Origin: Otatea glauca
Taxonomy: Eukaryota; Streptophyta; Magnoliopsida; Poales; Poaceae
Reading direction: 5' to 3'
NCBI GenBank assembly: GCA_036346275.1
Contig: CM070726.1
Location: forward strand, 26,943,410 to 27,007,409
DNA length: 64,000 bases
Below are positions 1 to 11,685 of the stretch, one piece after another. Numbering within the stretch: position 1 is the first letter of the stretch; each line of letters begins with the position of its first letter. The notes beneath the pieces are model-generated. The model saw nothing but the letters and a program-made list of their open reading frames with translations, was not told where the DNA came from and did not search any database. A program made the translations under genes and the position numbers.

Positions 1-1207
1 ATCACACAATGAGATTGAGTTGTAGTGGCGAGTCATGTCACGCAACGATGTTGAATTGTTGGTGGCACGTGGTGCTTGGTAATCAACTGGGGTGGTAATC
101 ACTTAGATTGGGGCAAGTGACATGGGGCGAGTATGGCAAGGTGGGCCCAATGGGCAGAGGGTATGTGGAAGTCTTGCTTCGATCATCCTAATGACTTAAC
201 CTTGCAAGTCTTTGACCTGAGTTAATCATGCAACCATATGTCTGGTATGTGACAGCCTAGCTAATTAATTTGCAATGTCTTAGTTTGGTACTATCATTGT
301 CAGTGTGAGTTCCTGAGTTATGGAGTAATTCACAAGGCGCAAGAGGGGGTCCTGGTTGTGGTTTTCAGACCCACCAGTGTTGAAACCTTAGCGGGTAGTA
401 TCAGGTTAAGGTAGTGCATTGTAAAGGCTTTGTTATAATCACTCGCCTTTGTGGTGTATGGTTGTATCGTGTGGGTAAAGTGAATAACCTCTGCAGAGTG
501 TAAATCTATTCGGATAGCCGTGCTCACGGTATTGAGCAATGCTCGAGAATTACAGTTAAGGGTTAGCTTAATTAAAAGGAAAACTTGGTTAGGATGGCGG
601 AATTGCCATGTGGAAGGTTGAACTTGACTTAGGATTGGAAACTTGGTTTACTTGAGAAATGCTGAATCTATCTATTACTGCTATTTGCTTTACAATCTTT
701 ACAATCTATTTATTGTATTTGTTCATAAATGCTGCTTATTGCAAAATAGCCATAATAGCCTTTTCCTTTGGAATAAGCCTTGCATATAGTTACATAGAAT
801 TGCATTATGTGCGCAACTTGTTGAGTGCTTTAAGTACTCGCTCTTGCCAAACAATAACAATCAACAGTTGAAGAGTCTACACCTGTGTTGGAGGAGTTCC
901 AGGAGGACACGAGTCGTTAGGGTCTGAGCCTTGTCAGTTGCCTGTAGTGAACTGATGAGCCATCTACGTCTTCTACTTTCTGCTGCTTATTTATTAGTTT
1001 ATATTTTCAGTCTAGCCCTGCGTGGCTTAATAATGTAAGTTAGTCATAAGATCATACACTTAGCTATATCAATAAATGGAGTATTATTATTATTATCGTT
1101 GAGTATGATGTGATATGTACCAATGTTAAGTTGTGTGCACTAGCGTTGATCATGGGACTAGTGCGGTAAACACAGTGGGTTCAAATCAGTGGATTCGGGT
1201 CCTTACA
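1..1207 (+). mobile_element. 3' part of a Tekay-like chromovirus LTR
   Basis: This is the last 1.2 kb of an LTR whose start lies left of the window. It aligns along its length with the tail of the full-length chromovirus LTR at 38999-40205: both have the same 'ggtggcacgtggtgcttggt' stretch, the 'gtcagttgcctg' motif and a hairpin before the end. It ends in CA at 1207 and cuts the Sirevirus-like gag that resumes at 1208. No TSD can be checked because the other end is missing. It may be a solo LTR or the 3' LTR of an element to the left. Short ORFs at 330-539 and 659-871 lie inside it and look like chance. Confidence 0.85.
1137..1164 (+). other. U5 hairpin with palindromic loop
   Basis: A 7-bp perfect stem (GCACTAG and CTAGTGC) encloses a 14-nt loop containing the palindrome TGATCA. 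It lies 43 bp before the LTR end. Equivalents are at 16414-16439, 40137-40162, 51335-51360 and 52823-52851. The function is unknown; see the findings. Confidence 0.6.
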
Positions 1208-2429
1208 ACTGACTTCCCGTCAGACAGATGCAAGACGGTGCCCTCCTGAATCTCGTCCGAGTTGCTATAGAGCTCAGAGTCGCTAATGTCGTTGGCGTCC
1301 GCCATGAAACACATCTCGGTGAAGTTGTCGCAACCTTTGTTCTTCGCTTGTGGATCATCCTTGCCCTCGTCGCTCGATGTCTCTGTGTCGAAGTGGTTGA
1401 TGTCATTGAGCGCAGTGAGGACGCGATGGAAGAGCTTCTTGTTCTTTGAGAAGTTGTGATACTTCTTCTCACGCGTCATGTCGCGAACTGGGGCTTCCTG
1501 TTGTGGTTCATGTTGATGTTGTAATTCTTTCCTAAACCACCGGGCATCGTTCTTGCCCTTCTCCAGCTTGGGGCGGTTCACACGAATGTGGTTAGGGCCA
1601 CCACACTTGAAGTAGGAGATGATGCCACCTCTTTTCCTCTCCCTCACCCTTTTGTAGGCATTAGAAAGTTTGCAAGCTAAAAGTGCAAGCTCATTTTCTA
1701 AAAATTTATCCAACTGTTCATTGCTTAGCTCGCAAAGGACGAAAAGAGAGAAACCAACTGTAGTCTTAGAAGTGGATCCAATGGGATCGGTGACCAACGC
1801 CATCGACTACGACTTTGTCTTACATGAGACAACATCGATCTCATGAGTCTTAAGCCGAGAGTAAAGCTCATCAAGAGTCAAGGTCAATAAGTCTTTGTTG
1901 TCCTTGATGGAGGTTACCTTCATCTCCCAAACCCAAAGATCAAGTGCGGTCAAGAAGTGTCGAGCATTCTTCGAGTCAGGTATGTGCAACCAACTGCACG
2001 AAGATCGCTCAAAATCCTTGTATAACGACCAAAGCATTCATCAAGGGTCTCACCAACGTGTTGTTCAAATTTGTTATATTTACGCTTGTATTGATCCTGT
2101 CTAACCGTCTTGATCTGAGTGGTGCCCTCATGGTAAGCATTGAGGATCACCCAGATCTAGTGAGCAGAACGAAGGTGAGAGATCTTGTCATACTCACTAC
2201 GGCTAAGACCCTGTATGAGGATGTTCCTTGCCTTAGTATTCATCTCAACATTAGCCATATTGCCGGTTGTGACGTTCTCATCGGTAGGAACCTCATACGG
2301 GAGCTTCACCTCAGGCCAAATCAGGAAGCCCTAGTAGGCAGTGATGTATGACTCCATTCTATACTTCTAGAAAGGAAAATCAACTCCAGAAAAGATCAGA
2401 GGCTTGGTGGAATATTTATCCATGGCCAT
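1208..2429 (-). pseudogene. Sirevirus-like copia gag, broken
   Basis: The minus strand starts at about 2429 with MAMDKYSTKP and continues with MESYIT, the usual opening of copia gag polyproteins of the UBN2/DUF4219 type. Further in come the gag motif GETLDECFGRYTRILSDLR, the repeat-like LTLDELYSRLKTHEIDVVS, a Lys/Arg-rich stretch with a zinc-knuckle remnant (FKCGGPNHIR), and the acidic segment NDISDSELYS. It closely matches the gag at 25170-27942. Frameshifts and stops break it into pieces (2429-2151, 2150-1950, 2037-1807, 1803-1208), and the LTR at 1-1207 removes the rest. The product would be the capsid/nucleocapsid of the element whose LTR is at 2464-4095. It is not functional. Confidence 0.8.
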
Positions 2430-2448
2430 GGCTCTTGAGAGCAAAACC

Positions 2449-2463
2449 GGCTCTCATACCAAC
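2449..2463 (-). other. Primer-binding site, initiator tRNA-Met type
   Basis: Read on the minus strand directly after the LTR this gives TTGGTATGAGAGCCGGT, close to the usual plant iMet PBS (TGGTATCAGAGC). It fixes the LTR at 2464-4095 as the 5' LTR of a minus-strand element. Confidence 0.7.
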
Positions 2464-4095
2464 TAAAGGATTAAGATGCCGATCAGAGGGGGTGAATGAT
2501 CCCAAATAAAATTTTCTCGCACTCAAAATAATCCATACAAGCCCTGAGACTAAACAATAAAAAGGAGCAAATGAGAGGGAGTATTTTACTCTGTATGGCT
2601 GGTACTACCACAGGGGCACTTGTACCACCGAAGACAGGTATGACAGCACTAGGGGTAGTATGACTGGGCACAAGAACATCGGAAAAATCAGCACGGACTT
2701 CAAAAGCAAAAATGACGCAACCTTTAATCGGTTGGTTCAAAACTCATGAAACTTGGCATGCACCTTCATATGGAGGTTAAGAACTTATTCCAACCTTCAA
2801 TTCAAGGGATTGACATCAAAATTCTGGCCTTTTTCGAATCGAAGGAAGAATGCATCAAGTCTGAGCAAAAACCCAAAAACTTGATCTTGGACTTGCTCGT
2901 GGGGTTTTGATGATCAAGATGATCTTGGATGACATCCCACACATCAAAGCCAGCAAGAACATAAGTCAAGAACAACAAAAACCCAATCTGTCAAGAATAA
3001 CCCTTGAAGAAGCAAAAGATCAGTTTCTTGCAAGAAATAACACAAGAGTTACCTAGATGATTGGTATATGGTCTGAAAAAGACTCATCCATCAATCATAC
3101 ATCCTCAGCAAAAAATCCACAAGCATTTAGAAGGAGGGGAGGCAAATCCAAATGTGCAGAAAGTAAATTGCAAGAATGTAAATTGCGGAATTTAAGTGCC
3201 GAATTTAAAACATAAAGTAAATGCGTAAAGTAAATTCAAGCATAAGAGAAAGTAATTTGCATTTCTGGAAGGGAGGTTTACAAAGCCTAAAAACAAAGTG
3301 GGCAAAGCTCAAAGGAGCACAAAACCTCTAAAACCTTGAAGAGAAGGAAGGCTACCCCTACCCATCTATTTATACTACTCTTGAGTCACCATCCACCCTT
3401 GCATGAGTTCATTCTACCCTAAGGATCACCATGAAGGGCTAGGATTGACACACTCACTCATACATGGACTAACCCGAAACCCTCTAACATAACGGGTTTT
3501 TGCACACTTTTCAAAGCATACTAACTAGACCCGCTACTCTATCACCTAGACCGCGATCCAACGGATCTCCTTGATTTGAGTAGCTCTAGTTAGCATCTCA
3601 TCCGTTCCTTGTCTTTAGGTTTGCAACGACTCTATCTCCGATAATCTTCTGGCGATCCTCGATCGTCTAGACCTCCGGCGCACCTTGCCTAGACCCGATC
3701 ATCCTCTGCCTCACCATAATCAAGCACCGATGTCCTGTGACCATCGAAAACAAGGAAACACATCACATAGCAATGTCCAAAAAAGATATACAATGAATTT
3801 CATGAAAAATCATAATTTTTAGTTCTAACTCGCTCATAAGGGCAGTGCTACCGGCCATGGGGCCGGTAGAATGGCCCCACACAAAAATCCAAAAATATTA
3901 CTCTCTAAAAAAACACACCAACCTGAGGCTGGTGCTACCGCCCCCTGGCCGGTAGCATCGCAAATTCTGCGCACTTCTCCCATTTGCTTCAAATTTCGAT
4001 TTAAACTTCAAATCAACCTCAAACCTAAGCTCCACATGCTTAAATGATGTCAATAACTCATCACAATCACGGGTAGTCCACCACATAGTCTTTCA
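2464..4095 (-). mobile_element. 5' LTR of truncated Sirevirus-like element
   Basis: This 1.63-kb LTR is colinear with the LTRs at 19648-21282 and 27997-29628. All share the 'gggggtgaat' start region, the 'tagaaggaggggaggcaaat' block, a TATAAATAG promoter on the minus strand (3365-3373 here), the 'aaacccgctac' region and the end near 'catagtctttca'. Its outer end (4095) abuts the host-element 5' LTR, so this element inserted there. The copy is more diverged than the two flanking 19648-29628 and so looks older. The element's pol and 3' LTR are not in the window. Confidence 0.8.
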
Positions 4096-4639
4096 AATTT
4101 ATCCGTACAAAGGCCGATGCTGATCATGACTAGCAACGTACTGGAAAAGGATACGATCGGTTGATGAACTATAAAAAGGAGATCGAGAGCAAGCAAAAAA
4201 ATACAATACAATCAATCAAACAATTTGCATCTACTTTTTATTTACTTTTTCCTATCAACTAGGAGTAGCTCTGTAATTTAGAATCACTTGTAATCCAATA
4301 AAGTTGCACATCGCCGATTATTTATCTTCCTCGATTATGCCAGGTTTCGTTTTCTCTTATCTTCTTGCACATCGCCTTTTTTTGAAAAGAAATCTACCTT
4401 TTACTATCTAATCAGCCCTAATCAATTGTTTAGACTTATCGTCACTTTTGATTTAATCGTGGTCTTGTAGCTGTTTAAATCTTTTCCATTTATTACACTA
4501 GATTAGCTTTGAGCGTATATTTTCTATCTATCTTGCCAATTGCAAGATCAAATCGGCTGGCACACCACGAACCAACTAAAACCTGGCATTTTTGTGTGTT
4601 TGGGATGATCAATCCGCTGTCACATTGTTCGGCGCAACA
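4096..4639 (+). mobile_element. Truncated 5' LTR of host Tat element
   Basis: This is the 3' part of the host element's 5' LTR. Its counterpart is 60500-60696: both have a 'ggatacgaycggttgawgaact' stretch, a TATAAAAAG box and a 'gatcaaatcggytg' stretch. The first part of the LTR lies left of the Sirevirus-like insertion, outside the window. The LTR ends GCAACA at 4639, followed by a PBS-like stretch. The two LTRs are strongly diverged, so this insertion is old. Confidence 0.75.
4170..4178 (+). promoter_or_regulatory. TATA box of host-element 5' LTR
   Basis: TATAAAAAG is preserved at the matching place in the 3' LTR (60534-60542), which supports it as the LTR promoter. Confidence 0.6.
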
Positions 4640-4642
4640 CAC

Positions 4643-4662
4643 TTTTGGCACGCATGGTGGGA
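4643..4662 (+). other. Probable primer-binding site of host Tat element
   Basis: Just after the LTR end is TTTTGGCACGCATGGTGGGA. The TGGC(A/G)C(G/C)C start and GTGGG core fit PBSs of Tat-type elements. I cannot name the tRNA with certainty. Confidence 0.5.
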
Positions 4663-6227
4663 CATGATGTCTTCTACTGGAAAGTCAATCCCACAGTCCA
4701 ACCTGAACACCGAAGTAATAATTGTCCCAACATTGCATGATTTGACACCTAAACAGCATAAAGAGATGGAGGATCGGAAGGCTGTGCTCGAGCAGATGAT
4801 GTTAAGCTGCTATCAGAAAACTTGATGTGGTGTCACTCAAAAGACTGCATTGCCGATAGGCAATATCCTCGATGATGCAAGGATTACCGATGCATCGGTA
4901 AGTCGATACATGCTTGCACAAGCTGAATTATCTACCATGATTAATCAATCATGAACCATGCTTTGATCAACCAATCAGTGGCTTTATTTACAACTCTTAA
5001 GCCGATGATAGCCAACAGTGCTAAAACTATAGCTCAAGAGTTGGCATCGGTTGGAAGCTTGCTCAATCCACTACAAACCCTGCTAAATTACCCTGTTTAT
5101 TCGGTAGTACCAAACATGCAAAGCCTTGTGTTAATAATCGATACTGAGCCATCCGCTACAACTCCATCTCTAACTATGATGCCAACCCAACAGATTATAG
5201 TATTACCTCGAGATCCTTGTAGTGGGGTTGTGCATTATCAAGCATATACTGATACTGCTAAATTGGATGCACCAACCAACTTACCAACATCGGCTCTATT
5301 TTAAGCTTTTCCCCAATTGGTTCTGCAGCAGATTGAGCCTCCTAGGCATCTGCAGTATGTCGAGCCAATTCTACATAGGAATATGGTTCCATACAAGGTT
5401 GTAACGTACTTTGAACACTTCATTATAGTACTAGAGCCGATTGCTAGGAAAAACAACGTGGGCTTTGAGAAACCTCATCAGTTCTCATCAGCTCAAGCGA
5501 CATATCAACCCAAGCTTACGCTGGGGGGCTGAATGCCAATTATGAGCGCAATTGGTAGATTCCTTATACTGCATCGGCTAATATGGTGAATTGGGCTGAT
5601 TAGATATCCGCCGTATTGTGAGACCAATTCGGCATACAACCCAAAGGGAAGGTTACAGGCTATCGGAAGTTGTACCACCATTACATTGACTGGATGCCTT
5701 ATCCTAATAATTATAAAGTTCCTAATTTTGCAAAATTCTCAGGGGATGACTCCGTCACCACTTTAGAGCATGTTGGAAATTTTATCACGCAATGCACTGA
5801 AGTTGCTTAGTCCGAAGGGTTAAAAATTAGGTTTTCCCGTTATCTTTGTTAAGAGCTACTCTTACTTGGTTTACAAGTTTACCTCTGAAGTCAATTTCTA
5901 GACCGATTTGTAAAGTCGGTTCCATAAATACTTTTTCTCTGGAAGTTTGTAACTCAGAATTTCCAACTTAAGTTATGTTCACCAAAAACTTGGGGAATCA
6001 GTAATAGATTAAATAAAAGTATTTAGAAAAATAAGAAATCATTGTTTTGTGTAACTTTACCTGATAACCAGTTAGTTGATTTAGCCTTCCATGGGTTAAT
6101 TCCCCAGTTGAAGGAAAAATTCGTCAGATAGGAATTTACTGACTTAAATCACCTACTGCATATGACATCGGCTCAAGAAAGACGTTTTACCGATAAGAGG
6201 CTTTAGGGATAAATTCAAGACTAATAA
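4663..6227 (+). pseudogene. Host Tat element gag, 5' portion
   Basis: Open stretches in changing frames (4663-4825, 4951-5304, 5317-5532) lead into a gag core whose clearest motif is NNYKVPNFAKFSGDDSVTTL, followed by EHVGNFITQC (about 5705-5795). This is the usual beginning of the retrotransposon gag domain in Tat-lineage polyproteins. Several stops and frameshifts interrupt it. The reading resumes at 9252 after the TRIM/solo-LTR insertion: joining 6227 to 9257 restores the local frame (KFKTNNNKDKG). It is the structural protein of the host element and non-functional. Confidence 0.75.
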
Positions 6228-6884
6228 TGTAATACCCTAGCCCATTAATATGAAGGCCCATGTGGCCCATGGGGAGCGGTGGTGGGATTATTCCCACATT
6301 GCTTGCATAAAGTGAGTTGTAGTAGTATATAATCTCTGTTGGGTCCAAACATAGTACCTCCAGGTTAACCCTTTTACATGAAGCGAGGATGAAAGTTTAA
6401 GTGGGGTGCTATGCATGCGTGGGCCCGTCCCACGGTGGGCTAGGCCATGAGCGAAATTTGGGCCAAGGTGTTACAGATGGCATCAGAGCATCAACCTTCG
6501 CTGCATGGGCATGTGTGGGATAGGGGCGCGGGCATATGGCGCATGGTGCATATGAGCCCAGAGTGGCCTCACGGCATAGCATATGTGCCGACGACGTGTA
6601 TACAGTGTGCGGCCGAGGACGTTAGCCCTTAAGGGGGTGAGTGTAGTACCTTGGCCCATTAATGTAAAGGCCCATGTGGCCCATGGGGAGCGGTGGTGGG
6701 ATTAGTCCCACATTGCTTGCATAAATTCAGTTGTAGTAGCATACCTGTTGGGTCCAAACATAGCACCTCCGGGCTAACCATTTTACACGAAGCGAGGACG
6801 AAAGTGTAAGTGGGGTGCTATGCATGCGTGGGCCCACCCCACGGTGGGCTAGGCCATAATTGAAATTTGGACTAGGGTGTTACG
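6228..6884 (+). mobile_element. TRIM element
   Basis: Two 5'-TG direct repeats of 248 bp (6228-6475) and 243 bp (6642-6884) flank only 166 bp. Directly after the first repeat is TGGCATCAGAGCAT, one base from the plant iMet PBS; directly before the second is the PPT AAGGGGGTGAG. That is the layout of a terminal-repeat retrotransposon in miniature. It has no coding capacity and would need another element's proteins. The repeats differ at very roughly one site in ten, so it is old. The second LTR ends TACG where the first ends TACA. Confidence 0.85.
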
Positions 6885-6890
6885 GATGAA

Positions 6891-9251
6891 TGTAATATCA
6901 CAAATAGTTTTTGCTATTTTGAGCTGAAATTTGGAGGTTTTGTGGGCTGTTTTGACCTCATGGTGTTGTTATGGGCTACCAGAGTCTGCTTTTTGGCCCA
7001 TGTAGGGGAAGAATTAGTGGTCTAACCCTAGCCCACCCTCCTCCCACCCCCTAGCCGCCCCTAACCTCTTCCCCCAGCCCCTCTCTACACAGCAATCCTC
7101 CCCCTGTACCCCTTCATCCCCAGTCGCCCCTGCTTTCTTTCCCTATGGTGCTCCTCCTCCCCTCCCTTGGGCGCCCTCTCTCCTAGCTAGTCTTGGCTGG
7201 CCCCTGGCCCCTCCCTAGTTCCCTAGCTCTGCCCTTCCTCCTAGCCAATCTCCCTTGCTACCCTGGTGGATTGGTTTGCTAGGAGGATTGCATATCGCAC
7301 TGTTTGTAGGGAGAGTTCGCATCTCGATGTTGATCTTGCGGGTCTTTGAAAGGTATAATTGTTTTACTAGGTGGATTCGTTTTTTTGTCACTGTAATCTG
7401 GTTTCACCGTGCTAGGGTTTGCTGTTTTATTGTTGATACAAAATTTGATTAGAGAAAGTTTAGGTCTAGGATAGTTCTGTTCTCATGCAGCATTGTGTGC
7501 ATTTTTAGATCTGGGTTTCGAAATAGTTGAGGTTATTTTCAAAGGGCTTGGCTGTTGTGAAAGTTGTAGATCGTTGTCTTAAGTTTAATTAGAGAATAAG
7601 AAATGAATTTTGGTTAAGAAGTTTAAAAGTTATGGCCTTTTGAAGCACTGCTGTCTAGAATCTGTGCCTGTTAGTAGCAGCTGTGATAATTAGCAAATTA
7701 GGGCTAATTAAAGGCTAAATTAAATTATTTAAACAATTAGAGATAGCTAGGAAATTCCTTTAGATTTCAAAAATATTATAATTTTCTTAATTTGGAGTTA
7801 TATAAAAATAGTTATGAAATTTTGAAAGTTGCTATCCAAATTGATGACAGATCGGTTTTCTGTGTTGAATTTGAGGGATTTGATGTAGTCATTAAAAATG
7901 ATGGGTAACTAGAATATGGTTGGTATTCTTGTATAGTTTTTATAAAGTTAATGAGTTCCTAGTTTTGCGCTCTTGAACTGAAATTTATGGTATTCCGACT
8001 GTTAGAACAGCAAGGGGTTAATTGATTGCAACGAGTGATAGTTTATCCTAGGGATGGTGCATAGTTGCATTATTATTTTTTTGGTGTATGTATTATTGTG
8101 GCATTTTTTTGAGGAGTTGTGCTTGCTGTAGGTGGTGTGACTCTAGGTGTGGCCTCAAGCTCACGCCCCTCCTCTTCGCGTGGTAAAGAGGCAAGTATAT
8201 CATACAATTGAGGATGACTCGAAATGAGATATGGTGTTAATTGTTAAATTTGCTATCATGATGATTTATATGAGTTACTGCAATTGTTGGTGTTATTTGT
8301 GCTCCATCTTTGTTATGATGATACATGGCAAATGTAAAATTGAGATATTATATTGCATCATTTGTATTAATGTCATAAAAAGAATTCAAGCTAGGTTGGT
8401 GAGAAAGTCATATGTGATCATGTGACTAATCCGGAGTGCTCTGTTAAAAGACTTATCAAGTAGTCCCATCCACAAGGATGGATGGGAGTGAGACCTACTT
8501 GTGAGTCCCTTCACTGGGATGGTAGGGAAAGAATAGGTGCGACACCGATGGGTGTGCACTCAAGCTATATTGGTATAGGCTATGAATGGTGCATTTTTTT
8601 ATCATGAAAGCATGGTGCATTGCATATGAGATTAAAAATGCGATTCTAACTGTTGAGATTCACTACTTGTATGATGGGGAAATGTGTTGTATGTTGCTCT
8701 TGAGTAACTTAACATCTTTTATCCTTGTATGATATACTTTGCTGAGTTTTTGGACTCGCACTTGTTTATTTAATATTTTAGGTTCTTTGAGGACATCATG
8801 AAGGGATGGGATTTAGCTTCACCATGTCACACATTCATGCCATTCATAATAATTAGCTTTGGAGCAATTCTACCATAAAGAATAAATTAGTTGTTCAATC
8901 ATGGATCCTTGTTTATCATGTGGATGTGTACTATTTGTTCTTGTTGATTAAATACTATCTTGGTCAAAAGTGGAATTGTGCTATTTGTTGAGCCTAATTG
9001 TTGAGCTAGCTATGTGATGTTAATGTTGCTGAAATTATTTGCTAGTATGCTTTTCTAGTTGTCATTATGCATGGGATTAATGTTATGTGGTTGCTTATTT
9101 ATTTATGCACATGTTGTGGTCGTTGCTTATACTATAGATGTGAGATTTTTATTTAGGTTGCTTGCTGAAATTTTTGTGTAATTGAAGCATTTGTTAGTAT
9201 TTGTGGTTGTTGTGGTGACATCCTAGGCACGTGTTGTGCCGGGGTGTTACA
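6891..9251 (+). mobile_element. Solo LTR, 2.36 kb, family shared with 19058-31190
   Basis: It begins TGTAATATCA and ends GGTGTTACA. It is colinear with the reverse complement of 19058-19647 plus 29634-31190: both have the 'gggctgttttg' start region, a pyrimidine-rich 'ctagccca' segment, the 'gtagtcccatccac' region and the end 'cacgtgttgtgcc'. No internal region, PBS or second LTR adjoins it. AATAA follows at 9252-9256 and also precedes the TRIM at 6223-6227. ORFs inside are short and unrecognised. The pyrimidine-rich start and length suggest a gypsy LTR, but the family is not named here. Confidence 0.75.
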
Positions 9252-10270
9252 AATAATAATAACAAGGATAAAGGTAAAGCCGTGGTCAACCTCGTCGAGT
9301 ACAACTCAAGTGATTTATCTGAAGACGACGAGGCTAAAATAAATATAGTTGAATGGGTTAAAGGGTCTAAGAAGTCCCTAGTCTATTCCTGGCTCAAGCC
9401 GACTAAAAATAAGTTGGAAATAAAATATACTTTTGATGTTTCTAAATGTGGCCATATTTTTAATTTATTGTTGTAAGAAAAAATAATACGATTGCCTGAA
9501 GGACGTATTATACTATCGGCTAACGAGATCAAAAAGCGAAGGTATTGTAAATGGCACCATTCTTTTTCTCATAATTCTAATGATTGCAATATTTTCTGAC
9601 AGCAAAAAAAATCGGCTATAGAAGATGGCCAACTCAAATTTGCAAAAGATCCAACGATGTAATTGGATGCCAATTCTTTTCTGATGAATATGGTTCAATC
9701 CTCTGGAAAAGGAAAATAGCCAATACAAGATATGGTGTTAAAAGTTGCACATCATGCTGATGTTCAATCGAGCTCTACGGCAAGGACACACTGAAGATCA
9801 GGGTCGGCTCACTACAAATATAAACCGATCATGAAGGGAGAGGTTCAAGGACCATCAAGCCATGAAGAGACTTGCCAATCGGCAAGTGGTAGATGGTCGA
9901 GACGGCATCGCCACCACAAAAGCTGATTCACAAACCGAAGCCAACTTTCTCCTAGTTGTTAGAAAAGTATGAAAGAAGAAGCAATAGGCCACATTATCCT
10001 ACAAAACGGCCAGATAATATGTACTGGCCCGATAACATGGAAAAATTTCACCAACAATGCCTCTTTGGGCAGTTCTATTTGGAAAGAGGTTCACCTTTGT
10101 TGTCATCATATTCTTGTCCGATGGAACATTATCCATGCCAAGGTTATTGGCAATGACAGTCGGCTAGAGATAGATTATGGGCCTTTTGGGGTCATGGCAA
10201 TTTGAATGACTACTTTTGGCTTATCGGATCAGAAGTCTTTGTGAGTGGCGGTTGAAACTTTTTTTGTTAC
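9252..10270 (+). pseudogene. Host Tat gag, zinc-knuckle portion
   Basis: The reading continues from 6227 with NNNNKDKGKAVVNLVEYNSS. It then carries a Cys/His cluster at about 9541-9600 (YCKWHHSFSHNSNDC), the nucleic-acid-binding knuckle of Tat gag proteins, followed by SAIEDGQLKFAKDPT. Stops at 9474 and 9599 and later frameshifts break it. From about 9950 it moves through Arg/Pro/Tyr-rich spacer. A MITE-like unit interrupts it at 10271. Confidence 0.7.
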
Positions 10271-10581
10271 GCCGTTTGGTAAACTGGTTGCTACAGCTGT
10301 AGCTTTTGAGGGGCAACCGAGCGGAGAGGCAGCAACCTAGCGAAGCACAATGGTGGCCGAGCTGGGAGGTGATGCGGAGGCAGCGAGGAGGGGTGGCGGA
10401 GGTTGGGGATGCAGAGTGAGCGAGGTGGGAAGCGGTCGAGCGAAGCCACAACTGAAAAGCTCCTCCCTAGGAGCTACAGCTTTTGGGGATGCTTTTGTTG
10501 TGGCTTAGCTTCCCAACTACTTTGCAGTCATGCTGTTTGGGGGGCTTTTGGCCTAAAGCTGAAGCACAGCCCCCAAACGGC
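10271..10581 (+). mobile_element. MITE-like element
   Basis: The unit of about 311 bp starts GCCGTTTGG and ends CCAAACGGC, with imperfect inverted ends extending about 38 bp. Inside are repeated subterminal motifs such as GCTACAGCT...AGCTTTTG and AGGAGCTACAGCTTTTGG. It is GC-rich against AT-rich flanks and non-coding, and it interrupts host gag. No convincing TSD is visible (flanks TTGTTAC and CTCTATC), so the superfamily (PIF/Harbinger, hAT or other) is open. The strand is arbitrary. Confidence 0.55.
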
Positions 10582-11045
10582 CTCTATCTAAGCCGATGCA
10601 GGGTCATCATGGTGAAATTCATAAAACATCGATTGATGAGAGAATTTCTAGACTGGTCCAACTGCAAACGCGATTAGAATAGGGTTCAAGTTCCATGGCC
10701 CAAGTTGATCTGGTTAGAAAATTACGTGAACCAATTGAACCTAAACCCAAATGGTGTCCTCCAGGGCTTAGCCGATCATAACATAGATGGATTCAAAGAC
10801 AAAGGACCCAAGTGATGAGAAAGACCGAGCAAGAGAAGTACAGAGATGAAGCATTCAATTAGCTCCAGCCGATTAAAATTGCTAAAAAGGAGTAGAGGAG
10901 AAAATAACTAGTTGAAGAAGAGTTTGATTCAGCTTATGATCTGGATTCACTTGTGAGTTGGGATGATTCTCCACCTCCGATGGGCATCAACATGGTGTTC
11001 ACTCCACCCGGCCAAATTTAAAATAAGTACAGTTCAGCCAAAGAG
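10582..11045 (+). pseudogene. Host Tat gag-protease linker
   Basis: The decoded segment includes LREPIEPKPKWCPPGL, then Lys/Arg/Glu-rich sequence and DLDSLVSWDDSPPPMGINMV, typical of the region between zinc knuckle and protease in Tat polyproteins. It has several in-frame stops. Confidence 0.6.
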
Positions 11046-11685
11046 ATGTTTGCTCAGTTGTGTTTGTGGGCTCAAGATGCAGTCTTTGAAAAGACTCAAG
11101 ATGATCATCATTATCTAAAGCAGTTATATTTAAAACAGCATGTCAACGGCAAGCCGATATCGAGGATGCTGGTTGATGGAGTAGCAACCGTCAATTTAAT
11201 GCCATACACCACATGCAAGAAGTTGGATCAGTCTGATGATGATCTTATTAAGACTAAGATGGTTTTAAATAACTTCACAGGTGATCCCACTGAAGCAAGA
11301 GGGGATATGGTAATAGAGTTAACAGTCGATAGCAAAGCATTGTCGATCGTCTTTTTCAAGGTTGACGCCAAGGGTAACTACAGTGTTCTACTAGGGCGAG
11401 ATTGGATTCATGCTAATTGTTGTATCCCATCAACCATGCATCAGATGCTCATCTAATGGAATGGGGATGAGGTCAAAGTAATTCAAGCTGATACATCGAC
11501 TCTTGTCGCCATGTCGAGTTCAAACGAAAACTGGCAACATGAGGAAGCCGAATGTATATCGGCTAAAGCTCTGGATGATTGTGTTTTCATCTGCATCAAC
11601 AAGAAAGGGCTCATTTCGATCAATGTAAGGCCAGGAATGCTTCATTGGAAAGATGAGATTTTGCTCTATTGGAGTCCAAATCGGT
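11046..11685 (+). pseudogene. Host Tat aspartic protease
   Basis: A 136-residue open stretch (11046-11456) has the retropepsin layout: an active-site region at about 11165-11205 reading MLVDGVATVNLMPY, where related elements have D-G-G/S-A, and the C-terminal hydrophobic motif VLLGRDWIHA followed by NCCIPSTMHQ. The active-site Gly/Ser is replaced (DGVA), so activity is doubtful even without the stop at 11454. In an intact element this enzyme cuts Gag-Pol. The reading continues past the stop to 11685, where the deleted chromovirus inserted (TSD TCGGT). Confidence 0.75.
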
